Notes: generated by a model not told the origin, from the letters alone. DNA of 64,000 nucleotides from Lactococcus hircilactis (GCF_009601015.1 NZ_WITJ01000005.1:1-64000); one strand, 5' to 3'; numbered from the stretch's first letter, positions 37,247 through 46,278 are shown. Translations and numbers: made by a program.

Positions 37247-38521
37247 ACGGAAAATAGAAGAAGACGCCGGCATATCCGAAAACGAAGAGTTACAATTGTT
37301 ATCACATCATTTCTTGTCATTATTCTTGCGATTACTGGCTTTGGCGTTTTTAAAGTTTATGAAAATGCTAAAGAAAAACCATTTATTACTCAACTTTCAA
37401 AACATTTGAATTCACTTTATGTGAATCATGTTTTTCCTTCTCAACTCGCGACAAAAGCTGGAATTGCTAAATTTTCTTCTGAGTTGACCAATGAAAAATC
37501 AAAGATTTCCAGTTCAAGTTTTGAGGCATTCAAGAAAAAAATTGCTGTATTAGACTTAAAAATCGACAAGCAAAATGCAATCAATGCTTTATTTGCTTCT
37601 CCTGTATTCTCGGGTGAAAAAGTCAGTGCAAGCACTGTAAAAGATACAACTTATCAAAAAAATATTGATGAGGTTTCTTTGAATAAACTTCCAGATGACC
37701 GCTTCTTAACACAAGCTAAAAAAGAACTTGATAACGCTCAAACGCAAGTCAAAAAACGAGATCAAGCGCAAGTCAGTTTTCAAAAACTTGTGGATGTCGT
37801 CGCACAAAACCCATCGAACAGTCATCTTTTAGATGCACAAAATGTGCTTGATAAACTTCCAGAAGCTGCGAAAGCTAAAGAAACTCAAGCGCTCGTAAAT
37901 GCCGTTCAAAAATTTTATGCTGGAAAAAAATTAATTGCCCTGACTTTTGATGATGGTCCCGATGCTACGACAACGCCAACTTTACTGAACAGTTTAGAAA
38001 AAGATAATGTAAATGTGACTTTCTTTGAGATTGGATCGAGTATTGCTGGAAATGAAGCAATTTTAAAGCGTGAAACCGCTGATGGCGATCAAATTTGCTC
38101 GCACACGTGGACTCATCCGCAACTTACAAGTCTTTCATCTGCAGCTGCAAATCTTGAAATCACACGCGCTGCAAACTTGATCACGCAAGTGACAGGACAA
38201 GATTGGCCTTTTTATCGTCCGCCTTATGAAGCTGTTAATCAAACCGTCTTGAACAGTGTCAACATGTCTGCAGTAAATTATGATGTGGACACTGAAGATT
38301 GGAAGGATTCAACGAGTGCTCCTGTTTATGCAGCTGCGATGGCTGGAGCACATGATGGAGCGATTGTTTTGATGCACGATATTCATCCGTGGAGTGTAGC
38401 TGCGGCACCTCAAGTTATTGATAGCTTAAAGGCACAAGGTTATACTTTTGTTACAGTAAGTCAGCTCATTTATGCGCGTTCAGGTGCGATTCAGATCCAC
38501 CATGATTACTTTGGTTGGTAA
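37247..38521 (+). CDS. pgdA: Membrane-anchored polysaccharide (peptidoglycan) deacetylase, apparent ACG start
   Basis: A consensus promoter and perfect AGGAGG lead, after seven bases, to ACG at 37247, in frame with the deacetylase. No ATG, GTG or TTG exists in that frame until the TTG at 37406, which lacks a ribosome site. From ACG the protein (424 aa) has an Arg-rich cytoplasmic tail, a membrane segment (VTIVITSFLVIILAITGFGV, about 15-34), an extracellular spacer and a C-terminal NodB domain: 'TFDDGP', 'SHTWTHP', 'RPPY', 'DTEDW', 'LMHDIH'. It likely N-deacetylates peptidoglycan, giving lysozyme resistance. Gene symbol is by family resemblance. Confidence 0.8.
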   Translation, partial: TENRRRRRHIRKRRVTIVITSFLVIILAITGFGVFKVYENAKEKPFITQLSKHLNSLYVNHVFPSQLATKAGIAKFSSELTNEKSKISSSSFEAFKKKIAVLDLKIDKQNAINALFASPVFSGEKVSASTVKDTTYQKNIDEVSLNKLPDDRFLTQAKKELDNAQTQVKKRDQAQVSFQKLVDVVAQNPSNSHLLDAQNVLDKLPEAAKAKETQALVNAVQKFYAGKKLIALTFDDGPDATTTPTLLNSLEKDNVNVTFFEIGSSIAGNEAILKRETADGDQICSHTWTHPQLTSLSSAAANLEITRAANLITQVTGQDWPFYRPPYEAVNQTVLNSVNMSAVNYDVDTEDWKDSTSAPVYAAAMAGAHDGAIVLMHDIHPWSVAAAPQVIDSLKAQGYTFVTVSQLIYARSGAIQIHHDYFGW

Positions 38522-38527
38522 GTAGAT

Positions 38528-38560
38528 AAAAAACTCTTTCTAAGAAGAAAGAGTTTTTTT
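38528..38560. terminator. Bidirectional terminator between deacetylase and fluoride channel genes
   Basis: AAAAAACTCTTTCT-N4-AGAAAGAGTTTTTTT, symmetrical with T tracts on both strands. Confidence 0.9.
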
Positions 38561-38916
38561 CATTTTGCTAAAGCAAGACCGATGATGACGGCGACGAATC
38601 CTAAGCCGTAACTGAGTAAAAAATATTCGGCGAAGTGTTTATAGTCGTGCTTGTCCAGTAAATCAAAAAGTTCAAAATTATAGGTGGAAAATGTCGTTAA
38701 ACCGCCGCAAAATCCTGTGGCAAAAATTTTATAATTTTCGGATTGATTGCCAAATTTCCCGAAAAAATAACCAATCAACAAAGAACCAATAATATTTACG
38801 AGGTAGGTCCCCAGAGGAAATCCGATTTTTTTGAACACGACGCTGAGGTTACTGAAAAGATAGCGCACAATTGCGCCAATACCTGAAGCTAGTCCTACAA
38901 GTGCAATTTCTATCAT
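38560..38916 (-). CDS. crcB: Fluoride ion channel CrcB/Fluc, subunit 2
   Basis: 118 residues, four membrane segments. 'GSLLIGYFFGKFG' and 'GFCGGLTTFSTYNFE' are the Fluc signature (Asn/Phe pore residues and the central GGxTTFST). It overlaps its partner by four bases (ATGA). Tandem, slightly different copies form heterodimeric channels that expel fluoride. Confidence 0.93.
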   Translation of the reverse strand: MIEIALVGLASGIGAIVRYLFSNLSVVFKKIGFPLGTYLVNIIGSLLIGYFFGKFGNQSENYKIFATGFCGGLTTFSTYNFELFDLLDKHDYKHFAEYFLLSYGLGFVAVIIGLALAK

Positions 38917-39389
38917 CGTTTGTTTTCTCCTGCTTCGTTTTCTTTGTTTTCAGGACGAAGTTCAGCTTCTTTCAGTCGTACTTCTCCTGCTTCATCTTCG
39001 AGTGCTGTTACTGTTGGAAAGGCAACTGCGTGTCGTCCATGATACATTCCCAGCGCTGCCATGGCTAAACCTCCGCCAACTGTCAACAAGACATAAAGGG
39101 TTAAAAGCCAATAATGCTGCGTTGTCAGGAGGTTGTCAGAATCCATCATAAAGGAGGAAAATGTTGTAAATGTCCCAATATAGCCCGTACCAAGTGCTAA
39201 AATCGTTCGTGCTTTGGCATTTTTTGCCGTCAGATAATTTTTTATCAAAAAAGTAAAACAGTAACATCCGACAAGGTTGATGAGTAAGGTTGAAATTGGA
39301 AATTGTCCTAATTTGGGGAGATGGACGTTGAGCTCATAGCGGCTCAAGCCTCCAAGAACACCAAAAATAAACACAATGATGAAATTCAT
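38913..39389 (-). CDS. crcB: Fluoride ion channel CrcB/Fluc, subunit 1
   Basis: 158 residues, four membrane segments with 'TLLINLVGCYCFTFL' and 'GTGYIGTFTTFSSFMMD'. It has a polar C-terminal tail of about 35 residues (Glu/Arg-rich, with GE repeats) not found in the partner. First gene of the pair, directly behind a fluoride riboswitch. Confidence 0.92.
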   Translation of the reverse strand: MNFIIVFIFGVLGGLSRYELNVHLPKLGQFPISTLLINLVGCYCFTFLIKNYLTAKNAKARTILALGTGYIGTFTTFSSFMMDSDNLLTTQHYWLLTLYVLLTVGGGLAMAALGMYHGRHAVAFPTVTALEDEAGEVRLKEAELRPENKENEAGENKR

Positions 39390-39423
39390 AATTTTCTCTT
39401 TTCTAAGAATTTAATAAGAAAAA

Positions 39424-39508
39424 GCACCTACAATGTGCAACAAAAACACACATTGTAGGCGCCATCAGTTGACTTTTGTCAGCGGTTTTGGGTGTGCACC
39501 ATACCCAT
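39424..39508 (-). promoter_or_regulatory. Fluoride riboswitch (crcB RNA) with terminator platform
   Basis: Minus-strand GGGTATGGTGCACACCC, AAACCGC and CTGATGGCGCCTAC are the conserved blocks of the crcB motif. The 3' part pairs as GCGCCTACAATGTG/CACATTGTAGGTGC (39462-39424) followed by T5, the terminator that fluoride binding would prevent. The promoter TTGTAA-17-TAAAAT is at 39550-39522 (minus). Confidence 0.9.
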
Positions 39509-39563
39509 TTCTTTTTCCTATATTTTACCACTTCTTTTTCAAGATTACAATTTTTGAGTGATC

Positions 39564-39803
39564 TTATTCGCGCAATCCACGTTCTTTTTGTAAATTTTTT
39601 AGTTTCTTTGGTGTAATGTCTTTTCCATTATCATCCACAAGTTTTATATTTTCGACTTGAGAGCGGAAATTTGATTTTACTGAATCAATATATGCGCGCC
39701 GTAAAACAGCTTGTTCTTCTTGTTCTTGCGCTGTGAGTCCACCATTTTTTTTCTTGCGTGCTAGTGCGTTGATTCGTTCAATTTGTTCGTTTGAAATACC
39801 CAA
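39564..39803 (-). CDS. DUF896 / UPF0291 family small protein
   Basis: 79 residues. 'IERINALARKKKNGGLTAQEQEEQAVLRRAYIDSVKSNFRSQ' is the two-helix core of the YnzC/DUF896 family (helical, DNA/SOS-associated in Bacillus but function unclear). Probably a TTG start at 39803, after AAAGGAG. It follows glyS, separated by a palindrome at 39831-39846. Confidence 0.88.
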   Translation of the reverse strand: MGISNEQIERINALARKKKNGGLTAQEQEEQAVLRRAYIDSVKSNFRSQVENIKLVDDNGKDITPKKLKNLQKERGLRE

Positions 39804-39830
39804 ATGTGTGACGCTCCTTTCCTTTAGTTT

Positions 39831-39846
39831 CTGTCAGTACTGACAG
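39831..39846. repeat. CTGTCAGTACTGACAG palindrome between glyS and the DUF896 gene
   Basis: Full 16-mer three bases after the glyS stop. With T before and T after on the minus strand it may serve as a weak terminator. A second copy is 58 bp away inside glyS (39905-39920), read as 'LSVLT'. Confidence 0.9.
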
Positions 39847-39848
39847 TT

Positions 39849-41870
39849 TTATTTCGTGATAATTTTGCTAAAATCTCCCAAAACTCGGGTCAATTTGACG
39901 GTTTCTGTCAGTACTGACAGACGATTATAGCGCAGTGTTTCATCCTCAGTCATGACCATTACATTTTCAAAGTAAGCTGAAATTGCTGGAGAAATTTTGT
40001 GGACGATGCTCTTGAATTTGAGTTCGGTAGGTAAGACATTCCAGTCTTTTTTAAGCGCTGTAATCGTATCATAAAGTCCATTTTCAGCTTCATTTTCAAA
40101 AAGATCTAGTCTGATCTCAACAAGATGATCTGCTTTTTTCGAGAGGTTAATCACACGTGCAACATTTTCAACGGTAGATTTAAATGGACTGTGTGTTTGG
40201 TGTTTTTCAATGACGCGAGCCGCTTGCATCAACGCAGTCAAGTCAAATGGGACAGCCTCAATCGCTGCATCCACAATATCATAACGCAGGCCTTCATCAA
40301 GCAAAAGTTTCTGAGCACGTGCTTTGACAAAATCCAAAATTTCAAGATGATTTTCACCTTCAAATTGGTCGATAAATAAAGAGAGATCGAAATGCCAATT
40401 CATTTTTTCAATAATCCGAATCAAGCCTTGTACTGCTCGACGTAGGGCATAAGGATCATTTGAACCAGAAGGAATTAAGCCAACATTAAAGAAAGAGAGG
40501 ACTGAATCAATCTTGTCAGCAGCTGCAAGTACAGCACCAACTTTTGTTTCAGGCAATGCTCCGTCAGCTGAGGTTGGCATGTAATGTTCACGAATTGCTG
40601 CGGCAACATTTGCATTTTCCCCAGCTAAAAGCGCATATTTTTCACCCATCACGCCTTGTAATTCATCAAATTCTCCAACCATTCCTGTCAAAAGGTCAAA
40701 TTTATAAATTTCTGCACTACGGGCAACATCTCTTTTTTCTTCAGCTGTCAAATCAGCAATTTCAGCAAGTTTAGCGGCGATTTCTTTTGTTCGTGCCATG
40801 TGTTCAGTAATTGAACCAATTTTAGCATGGAAAGTTACTTTAGCAAGTTTAGCGACCAAATCTTCAATTTTGAGTTTTTGATCTTCTTCCCAGAAAAATT
40901 TTGCATCTTCAAGACGTGCCACCAAGACTTTTTCATTTCCAAGCACGACATTTTCAATATGTTCAGCGTTCCCATTACGGACAGAAATAAAGTTTGGCGC
41001 GAGTTGACCTTCTTGGTTATAAACTTCAAAATAACGTTGATTATCGCGCATGGATGTCACTAAAACTTCAGAAGGAACAGCTAAATATTTTTCATCAAAA
41101 GAGCCTACAAACGCTGTTGGATATTCAACAATATTATTGACTTCTTCTAGTAAATCTTTATGAAGCGTTACTTGCCAATTGTTTTCAGATGCGAGAGCCA
41201 AAATTTGAGCAGAGATTTCTGCTTTACGATGTTCAGCATCAACTAAAACAAAGTTTTCTAGCATTTTTTTAGCATAATCATTGGCATTTTTGAGTTCAAC
41301 CTCAACATTTGCCAAGAAACGATGGCCTCGTGAAAAACGATTTGCTGTTACATCTAATAAATCAAAAGCAACCACTTTATCTTCTAAAAGTGATACGATC
41401 CATTGAATCGGACGAACAAAGAGAAAATCATTATTTCCCCATTTCATATAAGTTGAGAAAGTCATTTTTGAGATGACTTCATCGCCAACTTTAGAAAGAA
41501 TTTCTTCTGCTTTGACTCCGTCAATATGTTTTTTCACATAGTAATAATCACCGTTAAGGATTAAATCATCTGGAGTCGCTCCTTGCCCACGTGAAAATCC
41601 TTGAATCGCTTTTGACCAATTTCCTTTTGCATCTTTAGCAATTTTAGCTGACGGTCCTTTAACTTCTTCATCAATCGCTTCTGATGCTTCTGCCAGACCT
41701 TCAACAAAGATTGCTAAGCGACGTGGCGTTGAAAATTTAATCAATTTCTCAAATGCTAAGCGATTTTCCTTAAGGAATGTTTCCACTCGCTCAGCAAGCT
41801 GATTGATACTTGGAGTTACCAAATGTGCTGGAATTTCTTCCAGACCAATTTCTAATAAATAATTTGCCAT
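39849..41870 (-). CDS. glyS: Glycyl-tRNA synthetase beta subunit
   Basis: 673 residues, normal for the bacterial alpha2-beta2 enzyme. Starts 'MANYLLEIGLEEIPAHLVTPSINQLAERVE', and has 'PTAFVGSFDEKYLAVPSEVLVTSMRDNQRYFEV' and an HD-like region 'KVGAVLAAADKIDSVLSFFNVGLIPSGSNDPYALRRAVQG', all typical. It carries tRNA-binding functions. Unusually it is not next to glyQ: four genes separate them. Confidence 0.96.
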   Translation of the reverse strand: MANYLLEIGLEEIPAHLVTPSINQLAERVETFLKENRLAFEKLIKFSTPRRLAIFVEGLAEASEAIDEEVKGPSAKIAKDAKGNWSKAIQGFSRGQGATPDDLILNGDYYYVKKHIDGVKAEEILSKVGDEVISKMTFSTYMKWGNNDFLFVRPIQWIVSLLEDKVVAFDLLDVTANRFSRGHRFLANVEVELKNANDYAKKMLENFVLVDAEHRKAEISAQILALASENNWQVTLHKDLLEEVNNIVEYPTAFVGSFDEKYLAVPSEVLVTSMRDNQRYFEVYNQEGQLAPNFISVRNGNAEHIENVVLGNEKVLVARLEDAKFFWEEDQKLKIEDLVAKLAKVTFHAKIGSITEHMARTKEIAAKLAEIADLTAEEKRDVARSAEIYKFDLLTGMVGEFDELQGVMGEKYALLAGENANVAAAIREHYMPTSADGALPETKVGAVLAAADKIDSVLSFFNVGLIPSGSNDPYALRRAVQGLIRIIEKMNWHFDLSLFIDQFEGENHLEILDFVKARAQKLLLDEGLRYDIVDAAIEAVPFDLTALMQAARVIEKHQTHSPFKSTVENVARVINLSKKADHLVEIRLDLFENEAENGLYDTITALKKDWNVLPTELKFKSIVHKISPAISAYFENVMVMTEDETLRYNRLSVLTETVKLTRVLGDFSKIITK

Positions 41871-41872
41871 AA

Positions 41873-42364
41873 TTAACCTTTCAATTTTAACTCATATATC
41901 CGAGAATTTCGGTCTGGAAATGGATAATCCACCGTCAATTCCTCTTTTTTTATTTGCACAAAACCTTTTTTCTCATAAAATCCATGACTGCGATGCTCGC
42001 CTTCTGGTGTGTCAAGAACGATCGTCACAAACCCTTTTTCTTTTGCAAAATCAATGAACTGCTGATAAAGCTGTGCGCCCAAATGTTCAGGCGCTCCACG
42101 AAATTCAGGATAAGTAAAGAATTTTTTCAGCACAGCCGTTGTCGTGTCGACTGGAAGCAATGCAATCGATCCAACAACTTTATCCTCCTCAAAAGCTAGC
42201 CAAAACTCGCCACCTTTTGCTTGATAATAAGCTGGAATTTGAAACATATCATCTTGCTCTGCAAATTTAATGGATAAATCTGCTTCAATATTTTGGCAAA
42301 AATTGACCAAATCAACCAACTGCGCCAAATGATGCGGATTTTCCTTGTAAGATTTAATTTTCAT
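41873..42364 (-). CDS. GNAT-family N-acetyltransferase
   Basis: 163 residues. The acetyl-CoA region 'KFFTYPEFRGAPEHLGAQLYQQFIDFAKEKGF' has a relaxed R-G-x-x-x-x-G loop, followed by 'VLDTPEGEHRSHGFYEKKGFVQI'. It overlaps the next GNAT gene upstream by 11 bases and precedes glyS by two. Substrate unknown. Confidence 0.85.
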   Translation of the reverse strand: MKIKSYKENPHHLAQLVDLVNFCQNIEADLSIKFAEQDDMFQIPAYYQAKGGEFWLAFEEDKVVGSIALLPVDTTTAVLKKFFTYPEFRGAPEHLGAQLYQQFIDFAKEKGFVTIVLDTPEGEHRSHGFYEKKGFVQIKKEELTVDYPFPDRNSRIYELKLKG

Positions 42365-42851
42365 ATTTCCACCATTGATTTTTTTCTTTTATTGTCCGAA
42401 CAAAACCGACTTTTTCAAGCACACGCTCTGATTTCAGATTTCCATCTTCTGTGTCAGCACTGACAGCTTTCACATCATTTTGTGTCAAAGCCCACTCACA
42501 TAATGCGCACACCGCCTCAGTCATATAGCCAGAACCTTCAAATGGTGTGGCTAAACCATAACCAATCTCCACTTCTCCCGCTTCATTTGGCAGTGTTTTG
42601 AAATCCGCCGAACCAATCACAGTACGTGTGTCGCGCAAAATAATCAGCCAAAAATCCGAAAAATGCGCTGTGGGAAATTTTGAGACTCTATTTATCTGCT
42701 GCTTCACGATTTCCCGAATAAAGCCTGTCATCGCTTCACCCTGATAAGAAACAGCGAGTTTTTGCTCTAACTCATCCAAATGATCCAGCCAAAGCTTTTC
42801 TTCTTGACTATTGAGCTGACGCAAAATCAAGCGCTTTGTTTCAATTTTCAT
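42354..42851 (-). CDS. GNAT-family N-acetyltransferase (RimJ-like)
   Basis: 165 residues starting 'MKIETKRLILRQL', the RimJ/RimL-type opening, with 'EIGYGLATPFEGSGYMTEAVCALCEWAL' as the CoA loop and 'LKSERVLEKVGFVRT' at the end. It probably acetylates a protein N-terminus or an antibiotic-like amine; not resolved. A palindrome (42452-42465) is read as 'AVSADT'. Confidence 0.87.
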   Translation of the reverse strand: MKIETKRLILRQLNSQEEKLWLDHLDELEQKLAVSYQGEAMTGFIREIVKQQINRVSKFPTAHFSDFWLIILRDTRTVIGSADFKTLPNEAGEVEIGYGLATPFEGSGYMTEAVCALCEWALTQNDVKAVSADTEDGNLKSERVLEKVGFVRTIKEKNQWWKYEN

Positions 42852-42859
42852 TTTTTTAC

Positions 42860-43378
42860 TTAATATTCCTTTTTAAATTCAATTCCTAACTCATTTCCAA
42901 GCGAAATTAATTTATCAAAATCCGACAACGCAACAATAAATAGATGATAAGAATCACTGTCTGTATCCCAATAAATAAGCAAAAATCCTTTATTTTTTAG
43001 AAAATTAGAAATCTCGTAAAGTGCATTTTGAGTGTTTTTTTGATCAAAATGTTCATTTTTAAAATCAACAGAATATCCTTTATTTTTGGTCACGAACTCG
43101 AGACTTTTAAGTATCTCATCCGTTTCTTCTTTCCAGTCAATATAAGCACCAAATTGTTGACTATTTCCCAGCTCATATCCTGTCAATAAATAAGCCGCAA
43201 TAATCTTGGTATCTTCAAAAACTGAAAAATCTGTTTCATAAAGCCAGTCAGCAAACTTTTCTTCAAATTCTTCTGGTTTTTCAACTAAAAGTTTGATTGT
43301 TGCTACGGCTTGTTCATTATCATTCGCTAAAAGCGCTGCAAGCTCAACTAAATGTAATCTCTCATTTTCTGACATCAT
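42860..43378 (-). CDS. Uncharacterised protein (DUF6630-like)
   Basis: About 171 residues, acidic, soluble. 'AAYLLTGYELGNSQQFGAYIDWKEETDEILKSLEFV' and 'LKNKGFLLIYWDTDSDSYHLFIVALSDFDKL' look like a family I recall as DUF6630, but I am not certain. No function is known. Two adjacent Met codons; the second (43375) is well spaced from GAGGAAA. It sits inside the glyQ-glyS transcription unit. Confidence 0.6.
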   Translation of the reverse strand: MMSENERLHLVELAALLANDNEQAVATIKLLVEKPEEFEEKFADWLYETDFSVFEDTKIIAAYLLTGYELGNSQQFGAYIDWKEETDEILKSLEFVTKNKGYSVDFKNEHFDQKNTQNALYEISNFLKNKGFLLIYWDTDSDSYHLFIVALSDFDKLISLGNELGIEFKKEY

Positions 43379-43389
43379 CTCTTTTTCCT

Positions 43390-43944
43390 CTATTCATAAT
43401 TCCCATTCAAATAGGCTTTTATTCCTTTTTCAGGACTTACAAAATGAATTTGAAAATTTTCTTTAAGTAGCTTGAAAAATTCTGGATAAAATTTTTCTTT
43501 GACGGGCAAAAATTCTAAGTCAACTTCTTTCTTTGTCAATATTTCTTCAAAATCTCTGTTTACCCAACGGCAACTATCTGCGCTTGTATTTAAGATTAAG
43601 GTCAAAATTTCAGTATTTCCCGATTTATGACGATGCTTTTGTGTCAGATAACTCACACGAGAAAGTGGAATTTCATAACGCATATTTTCATGTCCATCTG
43701 GAAAAATGTAAATGACATCATTCTTAATTTCAAAGGCTTTTTGTTTGCGACTTCTCAGCTTTTGTATAAATCCAGCGAGCAAAAGTAGGATACCAACAAA
43801 AAGACTGATCAATGCCACTATAAAACTAAACATCCATAAAAACGGAATAATAATGAGCGCAATGAGACCAAATGTCATCGCAATCGAACCTTGCGCATTT
43901 CCTCTGATAATGAGATGCTTTCCTTCAAGCGTCATCCCTGTCAT
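43390..43944 (-). CDS. Uncharacterised membrane protein with PH-like domain
   Basis: 184 residues. Two adjacent membrane segments (about 24-62, '[20 protein letters not shown]' and following) after a short strand, then a soluble C-terminal region. The layout resembles bacterial PH-domain membrane proteins but no motif is decisive. Its ATG overlaps the glyQ stop (ATGA), so it is translated from the glyQ message. Confidence 0.65.
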   Translation of the reverse strand: MTGMTLEGKHLIIRGNAQGSIAMTFGLIALIIIPFLWMFSFIVALISLFVGILLLLAGFIQKLRSRKQKAFEIKNDVIYIFPDGHENMRYEIPLSRVSYLTQKHRHKSGNTEILTLILNTSADSCRWVNRDFEEILTKKEVDLEFLPVKEKFYPEFFKLLKENFQIHFVSPEKGIKAYLNGNYE

Positions 43945-44894
43945 CTTTTTTCTTCCGCTTTTTCACTATATTTCCCATTTATTCCAAGATATTTCTCGCG
44001 CAATGCTTCATCTTTCAACAATGGAAAACCAAGTTTTGCACGTTCTTCGATGAATGTTTTTGCGACTTTACGCGCCATGGTGCGCACGCGGTGCATATAG
44101 CCTGCGCGCTCAGTGACAGAAACTGCGCCACGCGCATCAAGCAAGTTAAAGGTATGTGAAGATTTCAAAATATAATCATAAGCGGGGTGAACCAACCCTT
44201 TATCAAGTAAATCAAGCGCTTCTTGTTCATATTCGCCAAAAAGTTTAAGTAAAAGTTCTTGATTGGATGCTTCAAAAGCAAATTTAGAATGTTCGTATTC
44301 AGGTTCTTTGAAAATATCCCCATAAGCAACGCCATTTCCCCATTCAAGATCATAAACAGAATCCACTTCTTGAATTACTGTTGCAATACGCTCTAAACCA
44401 TAAGTGATTTCAGAAGTCACTGAATCCACTTCGATTCCTCCGACTTGTTGGAAATAAGTAAATTGAGTACATTCTTGTCCATCAATCCAAACTTCCCAAC
44501 CAATACCAGCACAGCCCATTGAAGGATTTTCCCAATTATCTTCAACAAAACGAATGTCATGCTCAAGTGCATCAATGCCAAGCGCAGTCAAACTTTGAAG
44601 ATAAAGTTCTTGGATATTTTTTGGAGAAGGTTTCAAAACGACTTGAAACTGATGATGTTGGAACAAGCGGTTTGGATTTTCTCCGTAACGGCCGTCAGCT
44701 GGACGACGTGAAGGTTGTACATAAGCGGCTCCCCAGGGTTCAGGACCATTTGAACGCAAAAACGTATATGGACTCATCGTCCCAGCGCCCACTTCGTTAT
44801 CATAAGCTTGCATCAAATTTGCGCCTTGTTTAGACCAAAAGTCTTGAAGAGTCAAGATGATGTCTTGAAATGCTAGTTTTTTGTTTTCTGCCAT
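43941..44894 (-). CDS. glyQ: Glycyl-tRNA synthetase alpha subunit
   Basis: 317 residues. '[59 protein letters not shown]' is the class II catalytic start of bacterial GlyQ, with '[23 protein letters not shown]' and 'ITYGLERI'. The ATG at 44894 follows AAAGGAGAA. It is the first gene of a T-box-controlled unit. An open frame extends to 44942 through the terminator and is not used. Confidence 0.96.
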   Translation of the reverse strand: MAENKKLAFQDIILTLQDFWSKQGANLMQAYDNEVGAGTMSPYTFLRSNGPEPWGAAYVQPSRRPADGRYGENPNRLFQHHQFQVVLKPSPKNIQELYLQSLTALGIDALEHDIRFVEDNWENPSMGCAGIGWEVWIDGQECTQFTYFQQVGGIEVDSVTSEITYGLERIATVIQEVDSVYDLEWGNGVAYGDIFKEPEYEHSKFAFEASNQELLLKLFGEYEQEALDLLDKGLVHPAYDYILKSSHTFNLLDARGAVSVTERAGYMHRVRTMARKVAKTFIEERAKLGFPLLKDEALREKYLGINGKYSEKAEEKR

Positions 44895-44919
44895 TATTTC
44901 TCCTTTTTTATCAGAAAAT

Positions 44920-45088
44920 CTGATTGACAACGATAAAACCACCCATGAGCGCCTGTAAGATTTTTCACTTACAAAGGGCGCAAATGCGCGGTTCCACCTT
45001 TATTTTTTACTTTTTATATCCCAATTGATTGTAAAGACCATTCATCACTGAGCTTTCACCGTCCTCAATTCGCTTTATGATTATTATA
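44920..45088 (-). promoter_or_regulatory. Glycine T-box leader with promoter
   Basis: Minus strand: TTGCAA (45111-45106), 17 bp, TATAAT (45088-45083), a stem I region with CGGTGAAAGCT (compare Bacillus glyQS), then the T-box AAGGTGGAACCGCG (44999-44986). The terminator follows: AACCGCGCATTTGCGCC pairs with GGCGCTCATGGGTGGTT, then T. The specifier is probably GGU near 45039-45037 (less sure). Uncharged tRNA-Gly should permit read-through. Confidence 0.9.
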
Positions 45089-45121
45089 ATCTTTTTTATT
45101 TCGTTTTGCAAGAGCTGTCTT

Positions 45122-46207
45122 TTAATGCGAGCGATTATATAGCACACTTGATACAAATGAGAGTAAAATCAAAACGCCTCCTAAAACGCCTGTGACGACA
45201 TCATTGATTTCAAATCGAATACTAAGTAAAAGTAACACTGCAAGTGACAAAATTGCCCAGTGCGCTCCGTGTTCGATATAAATCAAATCATTGAGTGTTC
45301 CTTTTTTAACGAAAAATACTGTCAGTGACCGTACAAACATGGCACCAACCAATCCTAAACCAAGCATGATGATGATTGGGTCTGCCGTAATCGCAAATGC
45401 ACCAATCACGCCATCAAAACTAAACGAGGCATCAATCACTTCTAAGTAGAGAAAAAGGACAAAAGCAGCTTTTCCAGAGACTTTTGTGAGCGAATTTTGC
45501 GCCTGATTTGTCCCTGTCCCTTTTTGTACTTCAGCTAAAGTATTGTGTTGACTCATTAATTTTCCTAAGCCATCCACGATCAAAAAAGTGATGATTCCTA
45601 AAACTCCTGAAAATAAGACCGTATGCGCATTTTTAGCTAAAAACTCAGAGGTCAAAACTAATACAATCAACGAAATCAATGCTGAGGCTAAAGGCAAACG
45701 ACCGAGAGAATAGAGCATTTTTTCGGGAAATTTTAACCAATGATACTCCAAATCTTCAAAAAAGAAGGAGAGCGCAAGCATCAGCAAAAAAAGACCTCCA
45801 AAAGCTGCGATTGATGGATGCGCTGCATGTAAAATATAGCCATAAGTCCCTGGAATATCAGGATTTCCTTTTTCAAGTGCGAGATGAAGTGCACTCATTG
45901 GACTCGTCTGGGCAGAAATGGACACTACAATTAGCGGAAAAATAAAACGCATGCCGACAACAGCAATCAAAATCCCTACTGTTAAAAATATTTCTTGCCA
46001 CGCTTTACTCATTTTTTCTAAAATTCGAGCATTGACAATCGCATTATCAAATGATAATGAAATTTCCAAAATCGCTAAAATTGCCGTCACGAAAACAGCG
46101 TTAAATCCGCCATAGAAAAAGGCAAAGCCAAGTGCTAAAACGGTAACAATAATTGATCCATAAAAATTTTTCAAAATCTTAAACTTTCTTTTTAAATGAT
46201 GCGACAA
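45122..46207 (-). CDS. TerC/DUF475 family integral membrane protein
   Basis: Up to 361 residues, about eight to nine membrane segments. 'EISLSFDNAIVNARIL' and 'YLEVIDASFSFDGVIGAFAI' are the two halves of the TerC-like signature with conserved acidic residues in membrane helices, suggesting metal (Mn) handling; in Bacillus relatives act as manganese exporters. Start uncertain: TTG at 46207 or TTG at about 46174 behind AGAAAG. Confidence 0.85.
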   Translation of the reverse strand: MSHHLKRKFKILKNFYGSIIVTVLALGFAFFYGGFNAVFVTAILAILEISLSFDNAIVNARILEKMSKAWQEIFLTVGILIAVVGMRFIFPLIVVSISAQTSPMSALHLALEKGNPDIPGTYGYILHAAHPSIAAFGGLFLLMLALSFFFEDLEYHWLKFPEKMLYSLGRLPLASALISLIVLVLTSEFLAKNAHTVLFSGVLGIITFLIVDGLGKLMSQHNTLAEVQKGTGTNQAQNSLTKVSGKAAFVLFLYLEVIDASFSFDGVIGAFAITADPIIIMLGLGLVGAMFVRSLTVFFVKKGTLNDLIYIEHGAHWAILSLAVLLLLSIRFEINDVVTGVLGGVLILLSFVSSVLYNRSH

Positions 46208-46278
46208 CCGTGATCAGTCGTCTCTTTCATCATAGCATAACTGAGTGCAAATAACGATGATGTTGTTTATTCTATCCT

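Noticed and set aside
37185-37409. Plus-strand frame of 74 codons overlapping the deacetylase start
   Set aside because: It begins upstream of the promoter's -10 box, lacks a ribosome site and is out of frame with the membrane anchor and deacetylase, which use the same DNA convincingly.
45679-45945. Plus-strand frame of 88 codons within the TerC-like gene
   Set aside because: No promoter, ribosome site or recognisable protein; the minus-strand gene shows clear membrane segments and family motifs.
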